DNA of 64,000 nucleotides from Trinickia soli (GTDB lineage: Bacteria > Pseudomonadota > Gammaproteobacteria > Burkholderiales > Burkholderiaceae). The number at the start of each line of letters is the position of its first letter. Positions within the stretch are counted from its first letter, which is position 1. Below, piece by piece: positions 1 to 7,639 of this stretch. A model generated the notes under the pieces. The model did not search any database. It saw only the letters and a program-made list of their open reading frames with translations, and was not told the DNA's origin. Both the position numbers and the translations under genes were made by a program. The DNA is taken from positions 1 through 64,000 of the forward strand of contig NZ_PNYB01000004.1 of the NCBI RefSeq assembly GCF_002879855.1. Direction: 5' to 3'.

Positions 1-350
1 GGGACGGGCGCGGGTGGCGGCGCTGGTGGCGGCGCTGGCGGCGGCGCTGGTGGCGGGGCTGGCGGCGGCGCTGGTGGCGGCGCTGGTGGCGGCGCTGGCG
101 GCGGCGCTGGCGGCGGCGCTGGCGGCGGCGCTGGTGGCGGCGCTGGCGGCGGCGCTGGTGGCGGCGCTGGTGGCGGCGCTGGCGGCGGCGCTGGTGGCGG
201 CCACGGTTCCGGCGGCGCCGGTGGCGCCGGTGGCGGTGCTGGTGGCGGCCACGGTTCCGGCGGCGCCGGTGGCGGTGCTGGTGGCGGTGCTGGTGGCGGT
301 GCTGGTGGCGGTGCTGGTGGCGGTGCTGGCGGCGGCCACGGTTCCGGCGG
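1..350. repeat. 12-bp tandem repeat tract (GGC/GGT-rich)
   Basis: The tract is built from 12-bp units of the type GGCGGCGCTGGT with third-position C/T variation. It is interrupted three times by a GGCCACGGTTCC segment that encodes Gly-His-Gly-Ser. It is coding in frame 1 as Gly-Gly-Gly-Ala and is a likely site of copy-number change and of assembly error. Confidence 0.8.
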
Positions 351-462
351 CGCGGACGGCGGCGGCTCCGGCGGCAGCGCTGGTGGCAACTCTGGCGGTG
401 CGAACGGCGGCAACTCCGGCGGTGGACACGGCTCCAGCGGTGGCGGCGGGCACGGCCACTAG
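1..462 (+). CDS. glycine-rich repeat protein, C-terminal part (5' end outside window)
   Basis: Frame 1 is open from the first base to a TAG at 460-462 and encodes a low-complexity tail. It begins with about a dozen Gly-Gly-Gly-Ala tetrapeptides (12-bp DNA unit), then blocks of the type GGGHGSGGA, then Ser/Asn-rich Gly blocks, and ends GGGGHGH. The two other frames read as Ala/Val or Ala/Pro runs, which is the expected shadow of such a repeat. The Gly frame is preferred because its composition changes gradually to His, Ser and Asn and stops naturally, as real Gly-rich surface or cell-wall-type proteins do. The N-terminal domain lies outside the window, so function cannot be assigned. The near-perfect repeats should vary in copy number by slippage in multiples of 12 bp without breaking the frame. 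Confidence 0.6.
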   Translation, partial: GTGAGGGAGGGAGGGAGGGAGGGAGGGAGGGAGGGAGGGAGGGAGGGAGGGAGGGAGGGAGGGAGGGHGSGGAGGAGGGAGGGHGSGGAGGGAGGGAGGGAGGGAGGGAGGGHGSGGADGGGSGGSAGGNSGGANGGNSGGGHGSSGGGGHGH

Positions 463-678
463 CACACACAGCATCAACGGGCGGTCATCGATCGCGATCA
501 CCGCCCTGTCACGCACCCAGGCACACGCCGTTCATCGCGCGTCTCAACGGCCCGTCTCAACGTTGCATCATTGCCGACCGCTTCGGCCATCAACGGTGAA
601 TCTCATGCGCGTTTGCGACCGCACAGACGAGCGTCGCCTTTCGCGAAACCAGTTCCGGTCCAACGCGCCCGCTCGACG

Positions 679-1521
679 TCACAACATCTCGAGCGACACC
701 TTCCTTCGCGGCGGTTTGAACGCACTGTCGATCGCCGCAAGCTCCTGGCCGGTCAGCACGACGTCGAGCGACCGACGATTCGCGCGCACGTGCTCCACGC
801 TGCCCGCCTTCGGAATCGCGCAAACCTCGTCTCGCGCGAGCACCCACGCGAGCGCGACCTGGACGACCGACAGCCCGCGAGCACGCGCGATCTCGTCGAG
901 CACCGATCGTTTCGGCAAGCGCATGTGATCGATCGGGCTGTATGCCATCGCAGGCATCCTGCGTGCCTTCATCCAAGGCAGCAGATCGAATTCGCAGCCG
1001 CGTCGCGCAACGTTGTAGAGGATCTGATTCGTCGCGCACGCCTGACCGCCCGCTTCGATCAACTCCTCCATATCGTCGACGTCGAAGTTGCTCACACCCC
1101 AATGTCGGATCTTCCCGTCTCGACGCAACGACTCGAACGCCTCGACCGTCTCCTCGAGCGGAATACCTCCACGCCAATGCAATAAGTACAGATCCAGCCG
1201 ATCGGTCTTCAAGCGCTTCAGGCTCGCCTCGCACGAGGCGACGACACCATCCCGGCTCGCGTTGTGCGGATAAACCTTGCTGACGAGAAACACCTGCTCG
1301 CGCAATCCCGCGAGCGCCTCCCCAAGCAGCGTTTCGGTCGCACCCTCGCCGTACATCTCGGCCGTATCGATCAACGTCATGCCCAGTTCGATGCCGATGC
1401 GCAGTGCGTCGATCTCCGCGTTGCGGTGCTCCGGACGCTCGCCCATTTGCCACGTGCCCTGCCCCAGTCGTGCGATGCGCTCGCCGTCCGGCAGCGTGAC
1501 GAATCCGTCGTCGCGCGTCAT
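679..1521 (-). CDS. aldo/keto reductase
   Basis: A 280-residue cytoplasmic NADPH-dependent oxidoreductase of the aldo/keto reductase superfamily, which reduces aldehydes or ketones to alcohols. The full catalytic tetrad is visible: Asp52 and Tyr57 in DTAEMYGEG, Lys82 in LVSKVYP and His115 in LYLLHWRGG. The GVSNF motif near residue 143 and the late IPKAGS motif of the cofactor pocket are also present. Length and motif order match bacterial single-domain members of the family. It is divergent from a GntR/HutC regulator about 250 bp away, which may control it, but no substrate can be read from the sequence. Confidence 0.9.
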   Translation of the reverse strand: MTRDDGFVTLPDGERIARLGQGTWQMGERPEHRNAEIDALRIGIELGMTLIDTAEMYGEGATETLLGEALAGLREQVFLVSKVYPHNASRDGVVASCEASLKRLKTDRLDLYLLHWRGGIPLEETVEAFESLRRDGKIRHWGVSNFDVDDMEELIEAGGQACATNQILYNVARRGCEFDLLPWMKARRMPAMAYSPIDHMRLPKRSVLDEIARARGLSVVQVALAWVLARDEVCAIPKAGSVEHVRANRRSLDVVLTGQELAAIDSAFKPPRRKVSLEML

Positions 1522-1773
1522 GCTCGCCCCCTCTCAACGATTGGCAATCCGTGCAGTTTAGTCGTGCGCGCCGCCGTCTGCGCCCCCGAACGCCAAATCG
1601 CCGGGATCAGAAAGAACAGACAAGTCCAGCGTGGCAGCACCGGGACACGCAGGGTCTGCGATGATCTCGCGCACTGCAGCACGACGGCACGTGAGACACG
1701 CGCCTACGCGGATGTCGTCACACGAGGGCGCGATGACATAGAATTGCCGCTTGCCCCTCGCCGCGCGAACTCC

Positions 1774-2523
1774 ATGAACAACGCTTCCTCGGAAGACCGC
1801 TGGCGCGATCTGCGCCCCGATCCCGACAACGACACACCGCTGTATCTGCAACTTGCGCGTAAACTCGGCCAGGCGATCCACGAAAACCGTTGGAACGCCG
1901 GCGAAGCGCTGCCTTCCGAGCGCGTGCTATCGGATGCGCTCGGCGTATCCCGCATCACGGCGCGCAAGGCGATCGCACTGCTCGTCGAACAAGGGTTGAT
2001 CCGCCGCACACAGGGTGCGGGCAGCTTCATCACGCCGCGCTACGACGATCCGCTCTCGCGCCTGTCGAGTTTCAGCGAGATGCTGCGCCGGCGCGGGTTC
2101 ACGCCGAGTTCGACCTGGATCTCGCGCGAGATTCAACCGGCGAGTCGCGACGAAGTGATTCAGCTCGGGTTGTCGCCGGCCGCCGCGGTCACGCGTCTAA
2201 AGCGGTTGCGACTTGCCAACGGCATCGTCATGGCTGTCGAGAATTCGACACTGCCCGCATCGGTGATACCCGATCCGAACGCGATCGGCGATTCGCTCTA
2301 CAGTTACCTCGAGCAACGCGGCCAGGGCATCGTGCGCGCGCTGCAACACTTTCGTGCCGTCAATGCGAGCGACGAAATAGCGCAGCAAATGGGCATCGCC
2401 CCGCACGACGCTCTGCTGCTCATTACGCGTATCGGCTACACGGCCGATCAACGTGCGATCGAATTGACCGACACCTATTGCCGCAACGACTACTACGACT
2501 TCGTCGCAGAACTGCGCAAGTAG
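1774..2523 (+). CDS. GntR-family regulator, HutC subfamily (UTRA domain)
   Basis: A 249-residue DNA-binding regulator. An N-terminal winged helix-turn-helix (about residues 15-85, with LPSERVLSDALGVSRITARK) is followed by a UTRA effector-binding domain (about 95-245). Late motifs such as ALLLITRIGYTADQRAIE and the ending YCRNDYYDFVAELRK are typical of HutC-type proteins that sense small metabolites. The ATG at 1774 gives the usual family length. The frame stays open upstream to 1264, but that part overlaps the divergent aldo/keto reductase and is not protein-like. The flanking genes (aldo/keto reductase, CoA transferase) do not point to one ligand. Confidence 0.88.
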   Translation: MNNASSEDRWRDLRPDPDNDTPLYLQLARKLGQAIHENRWNAGEALPSERVLSDALGVSRITARKAIALLVEQGLIRRTQGAGSFITPRYDDPLSRLSSFSEMLRRRGFTPSSTWISREIQPASRDEVIQLGLSPAAAVTRLKRLRLANGIVMAVENSTLPASVIPDPNAIGDSLYSYLEQRGQGIVRALQHFRAVNASDEIAQQMGIAPHDALLLITRIGYTADQRAIELTDTYCRNDYYDFVAELRK

Positions 2524-2554
2524 CGCGCGAACGCCACCCGCGCCGCAGCGACTA

Positions 2555-4036
2555 TCACGCGTCCCAGCGCGCGACATCCGTGCCAAGCGGCACGGGCGGC
2601 CGGTCGAATCCGGGCGGCGTGGCCGACATGCATTCGGCCGGCGCAGTTGCCAGCACTTTGCCGAACGGCGTCTCCATCGTTTGCATCAGGTCGCGCACGT
2701 CGTCGAGGCCCGGATCGGGCGCGCGCCATCCGTCCGCGATCGTTCCCAGCGATTGCAACCACCGGCCTGTCTGCGCAAGCGAAACGCGCACATGCCAGCT
2801 CCCGCCTTCGGCCGCGCGTCGCATCAACGCGACCATCGCGCCGAATGCGGCGAGATAGCCCGTCGCATGATCGAGCGCCTGGCATGGCAGATGTTTCGGC
2901 GAAGCTGCGCCAGCCGCCTCGGTCTCGGTCCAGGCGATACCACTCGCCGACTGCACGAGACTGTCGAAGCCGCGCCGCTGCGCCCAAGGGCCTGTCGGCC
3001 CGTAGGCGCAAATCGATACATAGACGATGCCAGGCCTCGCACGCGCGAGCGCCTCAGGTGAAAATCCATGCGCTGCCAGCGCGCCTGGACGGTAGGCCTG
3101 AAGAAAGACGTCGGCCTCTTGCGCGAGCGCAAACAACGTGGCGCGCTCGTCCGCGCGCCGCACATCGAGAAACGCAGAACGCTTGCCGCGGCCGTTGTCT
3201 ATTACGAGCGGCGCGATGTTCGGCAAATGCGGGCCGTTTACGAGCATGACGTCGGCGCCGTGCTGAGCCAACGTGCGCCCGGCAACGGGACCCGCAATGA
3301 TGCGACTCAGATCGAGCACGCGCACGCCCGCAAGCGGCCGTGTACCGAGCGAACCGGGTCGCACGCGCGAAGCAACGTCGAACGTTGCGCGACCGTCGTT
3401 GAACTCACCGGAAGCACCCGCGTGCGCACCGATCGGCATGGGTGCAGCGTCGCCTTCAGCCACCCCGTCGATCCGCTCGATTTCGAACAGCGGTAGCAAC
3501 GCGAGCGCGCGGGCTTGCTCGAGCGCTGCCCATTCGTTCGGACTCCTGATCAATGCGGCGCAAAGTCCCGCGTCGGCAAGCGCCTGATCGAGTGCGGCGC
3601 CATCGCGCTCGCGAATCGCCGCGCTCACGGCAGCATGATCGTCGGCACAGCCGAGCAGCTTCACGACGCCGCGCCGATGGTGGGGGAAATTGGTATGCAG
3701 CTGGATCCAGCGCCCGTCGCGCGTTGCGTAGAACCCCATCAACGGATCGCGCAATTCGGGCGCGGCCCCATCGTCGATGCGCAGATAGCGTTCGCTGCGG
3801 AACACCGCGAGCGCGCGGCGCTGCTCAACCTCGACACGCTGGCGACGCCCCGTGCGCAACCGATGACACTCGGCCGCAGCAAGCGCGGCTGCGCCGATCG
3901 TCGCGTTCGCAAGCGCGCCAACGCGATAGACGGAGGGCAACCCCGGGTCGTCCCCGGTCAGACGGATGTCATCAAGCGCCGTCGCGGGACAACCCGCCAA
4001 CGACCACAGATGCTCGAGCGCACGAAAGGCAGTCAT
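2555..4036 (-). CDS. CaiB/BaiF family III CoA-transferase
   Basis: A 493-residue family III CoA-transferase, which moves CoA between carboxylic acids through an aspartyl-CoA intermediate. The region from about residue 235 carries the family hallmarks: PLAGVRVLDLSRIIAGP, then GRGKRSAFLD, then YGPTGPWAQRRGFDSLVQSASG with the likely catalytic Asp358. The N-terminal half looks like a related, poorly conserved domain, so this belongs to the longer members of the family. The ATG at 4036 is chosen; an in-frame ATG at 4087 would add 17 residues. It is divergent from an HTH-citrate synthase gene, which suggests a shared acyl-CoA or carboxylate pathway. Substrates are unknown. Confidence 0.85.
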   Translation of the reverse strand: MTAFRALEHLWSLAGCPATALDDIRLTGDDPGLPSVYRVGALANATIGAAALAAAECHRLRTGRRQRVEVEQRRALAVFRSERYLRIDDGAAPELRDPLMGFYATRDGRWIQLHTNFPHHRRGVVKLLGCADDHAAVSAAIRERDGAALDQALADAGLCAALIRSPNEWAALEQARALALLPLFEIERIDGVAEGDAAPMPIGAHAGASGEFNDGRATFDVASRVRPGSLGTRPLAGVRVLDLSRIIAGPVAGRTLAQHGADVMLVNGPHLPNIAPLVIDNGRGKRSAFLDVRRADERATLFALAQEADVFLQAYRPGALAAHGFSPEALARARPGIVYVSICAYGPTGPWAQRRGFDSLVQSASGIAWTETEAAGAASPKHLPCQALDHATGYLAAFGAMVALMRRAAEGGSWHVRVSLAQTGRWLQSLGTIADGWRAPDPGLDDVRDLMQTMETPFGKVLATAPAECMSATPPGFDRPPVPLGTDVARWDA

Positions 4037-4159
4037 GGTCCGAAAAAAGCGAAGTGAAGATGTCGCCGAGTCTAGAATCGGGTCCAATGTCGATCAATCT
4101 TGATTCAAATAATCAACATATATCGATTAGTTTGGTTTTTTATCGACGATCTTCCGTTC
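4037..4159. promoter_or_regulatory. AT-rich divergent promoter region with nested dyads
   Basis: This short intergenic region between two divergent genes is strikingly AT-rich from about 4090. It contains the perfect dyad TTGATT (4100-4105), CAAAT, AATCAA (4111-4116) and an overlapping dyad ATCAA (4093-4097), TC, TTGAT (4100-4104). These are plausible operators. The HTH domain at the N-terminus of the neighbouring citrate synthase-like protein is a natural candidate for binding them, but that is inference. Confidence 0.45.
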
Positions 4160-5395
4160 ATGTCCACCTACCTGACCGCGGCCGAGGCGGCCGCCACGCT
4201 CGGCGTCAGTCTGCCCACGCTTTATTCGTATGTGAGCCGAGGCGTGCTCAAATCGGCGCCCGAGTCGGTCGGCAAGCGCAGGCTCTATGCGGCCGACGAG
4301 GTGCGGCGGCTCGCGCGCCGCAAGGCCGACGGCAAGCGCGCCGGCAAGGTCGCACAGGAAGTGCTCGATTGGGGCGTGCCTGTCCTTGAATCGCGCATCA
4401 CATTGATCAGCGACGGCCGCCTCGTTTATCGCGGGCGCGATGCTATCGAATTGGCGCGCACAGCCACGCTCGAAGAGGCGGCCTCGTTATTGTGGGAATG
4501 CAGCGGCACCTGTTTCGAGGAAGCACCCGATGCCCCGGTCGCCGCCGGCTCATGGCGCGCATGGCTCAGGCAGGCGCATGCCAGTGCGCCGCACGAACGC
4601 GCGCTCGCGTTGCTTCCTGCAGCGGCGGCGCACATGCCCCGGCTTTTCACATCGGGCAGGCAGGCGCGCCTCGAGACCGCCGTCATGCTGCTGCGCGTGC
4701 TCGCCGCCGCACTCGTCGCGGCCGCACCGTCACGCGTGCCATTGCATCGGCAACTGGCGACGGCCTGGGGTGTGCGCAAGCGCCGTCATCTGGAATTGCT
4801 GCGCGCGGCGCTCGTGGTGTGCGCCGACCACGAACTGAACGCATCGACGTTCACGGTACGCTGCATCGCCTCGACCGGCATGCATTTGTTCGGCGCGGTC
4901 ACGGGCGGTCTCGCCGCATTGGCGGGGCCACGTCATTGCGGCGAAACGATGCTCGTCACGGCGTTGTTTCATGAAGCCTGCGAGGCCGGCGACGTCGATC
5001 GTTATGTGGCCGCCCGGCTCGCTCGCGGCGATCAGCAGCAACGCACGATTCTGCCTGGCTTCGGCCACCTGCTCTATCCAAACGGCGATCCGCGCGGCGC
5101 ACTGCTGCTCGAGTTGCTGGCCCAGTGCGCCACGACGCGCGCCGAACATCGTGCGATGGCCGACATCGACGCGATCGTCCGCGCGGCGCGCGACGCCACG
5201 GGCCTCGCACCCACTGTCGATTTCGCGCTGTCGGCGCTCGAACGTGTGCTCGGCCTGCCTCCTGGCGCGGCCTTTTCGCTATTTGCGCTCGGCCGCGCGG
5301 CAGGGTGGATCGCCCATGCCATGGAGCAATACGACGACGGCCGGCTGATTCGTCCGCGTGCGCGTTATGTCGGCGTTGACGAACCCGCGGCGTAA
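4160..5395 (+). CDS. citrate synthase-family protein with N-terminal HTH domain
   Basis: A 411-residue fusion. Residues 1-55 form a MerR/excisionase-like helix-turn-helix (YLTAAEAAATLGVSLPTLYS, then KRRLYAADEVRRLARRK). The remainder is a citrate synthase-type domain. The three catalytic regions of citrate synthases are recognisable: ADHELNASTFTVR (first His), GFGHLLYPNGDPR (second His) and PTVDFALSALE (Asp). It could therefore condense an acyl-CoA with oxaloacetate, or act as a metabolite-sensing regulator. The ATG at 4160 begins the HTH directly; an upstream in-frame ATG at 4100 lies inside the putative operator and is rejected. The divergent CoA-transferase suggests a common acyl-CoA theme. 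Confidence 0.85.
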   Translation: MSTYLTAAEAAATLGVSLPTLYSYVSRGVLKSAPESVGKRRLYAADEVRRLARRKADGKRAGKVAQEVLDWGVPVLESRITLISDGRLVYRGRDAIELARTATLEEAASLLWECSGTCFEEAPDAPVAAGSWRAWLRQAHASAPHERALALLPAAAAHMPRLFTSGRQARLETAVMLLRVLAAALVAAAPSRVPLHRQLATAWGVRKRRHLELLRAALVVCADHELNASTFTVRCIASTGMHLFGAVTGGLAALAGPRHCGETMLVTALFHEACEAGDVDRYVAARLARGDQQQRTILPGFGHLLYPNGDPRGALLLELLAQCATTRAEHRAMADIDAIVRAARDATGLAPTVDFALSALERVLGLPPGAAFSLFALGRAAGWIAHAMEQYDDGRLIRPRARYVGVDEPAA

Positions 5396-5427
5396 GCCAT
5401 CGTCTTCCCCGCCCGTCGCACATCGCA

Positions 5428-5769
5428 TCAAGCCGCTGCCACGCGCCAGCGCGGCGCCCCGGTGTGGCGGGCAGGTCTCGCACTCGGATCGAGGCCCGTG
5501 CACGCGGGCGCAGCTTGGCTGTCGACGTCGCTCAGCGGCCCCGCGTCCGTCGCAGTCATGCGCACGTCGCCGCGACCCGAGCCGATCCACGCCCTGACAC
5601 CCGCCGGCAAAAGGAACGAAAAACCCGGCTCGAGCCAATAGTCCTCGGCATCGCCCTCCACCGTCAGCCAGAGCGTGCCTTGCGCCACCTCGACGATCAG
5701 CGGATGCGCGACGCGCCATAGCGTCGCCGGTTCGTCGCTTTGCATTTCAAACGTCCTGATTTCTCGCAT
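5428..5769 (-). CDS. DUF2917 domain protein
   Basis: A 113-residue small cytoplasmic protein with the beta-rich DUF2917 pattern, a cupin-like set of strands: LWRVAHPLIVEVAQGTLWLT, then EDYWLEPG and FLLPAGVRAWIG. The C-terminal 40 residues are low-complexity and probably disordered. The biochemical role of DUF2917 is not known. It is divergent from the MocR-type regulator that follows, with a strong dyad between them, so it is the likely regulatory target. Confidence 0.75.
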   Translation of the reverse strand: MREIRTFEMQSDEPATLWRVAHPLIVEVAQGTLWLTVEGDAEDYWLEPGFSFLLPAGVRAWIGSGRGDVRMTATDAGPLSDVDSQAAPACTGLDPSARPARHTGAPRWRVAAA

Positions 5770-5841
5770 CGCCGTACCCCTTCAAAAACATTTCGTCTAG
5801 GCATTATTGCGATTGCGGGCCTACAATCACATGCACAGTGG

Positions 5842-5884
5842 TGAACAGTTTCGTCGAAACTGTTCAGTCAAAAAACCGAACAGT
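5842..5884. promoter_or_regulatory. candidate MocR operator: long inverted repeat plus third half-site
   Basis: A perfect inverted repeat has 12-bp arms TGAACAGTTTCG (5842-5853) and CGAAACTGTTCA (5855-5866) around one central base. A third direct copy of GAACAGT lies at 5878-5884, just upstream of the MocR start. Three half-sites in the divergent DUF2917-MocR interval suit a GntR/MocR dimer controlling both genes, including its own. Confidence 0.65.
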
Positions 5885-5907
5885 CACGTGTGACGAAGGT
5901 GCGAACG

Positions 5908-7362
5908 ATGAAGATCGAGATCGACCGTGAGAATGGCGTACCGCTGACCGAGCAGATTGTTTCCGCCATGGAGCAATGGATTCGCTCACGCGAGGCGCAC
6001 GCCGGCGCAAAGTTGCCGTCGATTCGACAGCTTGCGCTCGACTGCAACATCAGCCGCTTTCCCGTCATCGAGGCATACGATCGGCTCGTCTCGCTCGGCT
6101 ATGTGGAATCGCGGCATGGGTCGGGGTTTTACGTCAGCGGGCGCGTCCATGCGGCCCTCGATCGCTGCGGCGCGTCGGATCCGCGACGTGCCGAGGACGA
6201 ATCGAACTACATCATGCAGCAGTTCAATCACCCCGGCGACACGCTCAAACTCGGCAGCGGCTTCATTCCCGAAGCGTGGCGCGACATGGACGGCATCGCG
6301 CAGGCGGCACGCCACGTCGCGCGTACCGATCCCGGATCGCTGACCGACTATGCGACGCCGCTCGGCAACGCCGCACTGCGCGAACACTTGCAGGCGCGTA
6401 TCGCGCCGCTCGGTATCCGTGCCGACGCCTCGCAGATATTGATCACGTGCGGCGCGAGCCAGGCCATCGACCTGATCGTCCGTTACATGCTGCGCGCCGG
6501 CGATACGATGTTTGTCGAAGACCCCGGCTACTACAACCTGTTCGGGTTGTTGAAGTTGCACGGCATCAACGTCGTCGGTATTCCACGCACGGCGTCCGGT
6601 CCCGACATCGACGTGCTGCAAGCCGAGCTCAAGCGCCATCGGCCGCGCGCGGTGTTCGTCAACACGGTGTTTCACAACCCGACGGGCACCGTCGTGGCGC
6701 CGTCGGTGGCGTTCCGTCTGCTGCAGCTTGCTCACGAATACGACTTCACGATCGTCGAGGACGACATCTACGCCGATTATCAGGACGACACCACCGATCG
6801 CCTCGCTACGCTCGATCAGCTCGAGCGCGTCGTCTATATCGGCGGGTTGTCGAAGACGCTGTCATCTTCGCTGCGGATCGGCTTCGTCGCTGCGAGCCGC
6901 CAGATCATCAAGGATCTCGGCGACATCAAGTTGCTGACGAGCATCAGCGGGTCGCCTTTCGCCGAAGCGGTCGCACTCGCGATGCTCGAGCGCGGGGCCT
7001 ACCGCAAGTTCCTCGAGCGGCTGCGCCGACGCGTATCCGACGCGCTCGGCGCGACGACGCGCTCGCTCGAAGCACACGGCTGGCAACTCTTTGCACCGCC
7101 TGTCGGCGGCAAGTTCATATGGGCGCGCGTGCCGCATATCGACGATCCGCAGCAACTGATCGATTGCGCAGCCACATGCGAAGTGACGATTGCACCGGGC
7201 AGCTACTTCCGTCCGCATGGCGAGCCGAGCCCCTGGATTCGAATCAATGCGGCCTACGCGCAGGACCGCCGCGCACAAGCGTTCTTCGAGCGGGCACCGC
7301 GAATCGAATCGATCGGCAATACGGCGGACATGCGCGAGGACGCGTTGTCGTCCATCGGTTGA
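5908..7362 (+). CDS. MocR-type regulator (GntR HTH fused to class I aminotransferase domain)
   Basis: A 484-residue PLP-dependent regulator. The N-terminal winged HTH (about residues 10-80, with KLPSIRQLALDCNISRFPVI) is joined to a fold-type I aminotransferase-like domain. The PLP lysine is Lys316 in GGLSKTLSSSLRIGF, and the conserved ITCGASQAID, NPTGT and EDDIYADY motifs are present. MocR proteins use PLP or an aldimine as signal and usually control a neighbouring gene. The start at 5908 fits the HTH; an ATG at 5890 would add six residues. The long dyad at 5842-5866 probably serves as its operator. The target may be the DUF2917 gene. Confidence 0.9.
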   Translation: MKIEIDRENGVPLTEQIVSAMEQWIRSREAHAGAKLPSIRQLALDCNISRFPVIEAYDRLVSLGYVESRHGSGFYVSGRVHAALDRCGASDPRRAEDESNYIMQQFNHPGDTLKLGSGFIPEAWRDMDGIAQAARHVARTDPGSLTDYATPLGNAALREHLQARIAPLGIRADASQILITCGASQAIDLIVRYMLRAGDTMFVEDPGYYNLFGLLKLHGINVVGIPRTASGPDIDVLQAELKRHRPRAVFVNTVFHNPTGTVVAPSVAFRLLQLAHEYDFTIVEDDIYADYQDDTTDRLATLDQLERVVYIGGLSKTLSSSLRIGFVAASRQIIKDLGDIKLLTSISGSPFAEAVALAMLERGAYRKFLERLRRRVSDALGATTRSLEAHGWQLFAPPVGGKFIWARVPHIDDPQQLIDCAATCEVTIAPGSYFRPHGEPSPWIRINAAYAQDRRAQAFFERAPRIESIGNTADMREDALSSIG

Positions 7363-7526
7363 TCTCGAGCGGCTTACGCCCGTTCCCTTCCACAGGGGCC
7401 GGCCTACATCGGCACCCCGGTGCGGCCTGCGCGCGCGCCGCAACGGGGCGGCAGCACCAGCATTGTGCAGCGGCCCTGCCGCGTATTCGCGCCGTCATCC
7501 GCATCACAGCGCACTCGCGTGAAGGT

Positions 7527-7639
7527 TTGACATCTCGCATAAATCTTGCTGTCGTATGCTGTACAGTTCGTAATAAGTACCGAGCGGCGCACCGACGAAG
7601 GCGCCTCACGGCGCCGTTTTTATTCCTGTCGGATTTCCA
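7527..7639 (+). promoter_or_regulatory. leader of the EAL gene with intrinsic terminator and alternative hairpin
   Basis: A consensus -35 (TTGACA, 7527-7532) is followed by a leader that ends in GGCGCC (7600-7605), TCAC, GGCGCC (7610-7615) and a T-run at 7617-7621. This is a strong intrinsic terminator only 18 bp before the ATG at 7640. An upstream GGCGC (7586-7590) could pair with the left arm (7601-7605) and release the T-run, giving a possible antiterminator. No good -10 lies at ideal spacing, so the promoter part is uncertain. The hairpin could instead simply terminate the MocR transcript. Confidence 0.45.
7600..7622 (+). terminator. intrinsic terminator
   Basis: A six-base-pair GC stem with a four-base loop is followed by GTTTTTATT. 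It lies downstream of the MocR gene and immediately upstream of the EAL gene. Confidence 0.75.

Noticed and set aside
14-928. Ala/Val-rich ORF across the repeat tract
   Set aside because: It is the +1 shadow of the Gly-Gly-Gly-Ala repeat and runs on into sequence antisense to the aldo/keto reductase; frame 1 has the natural stop and composition.
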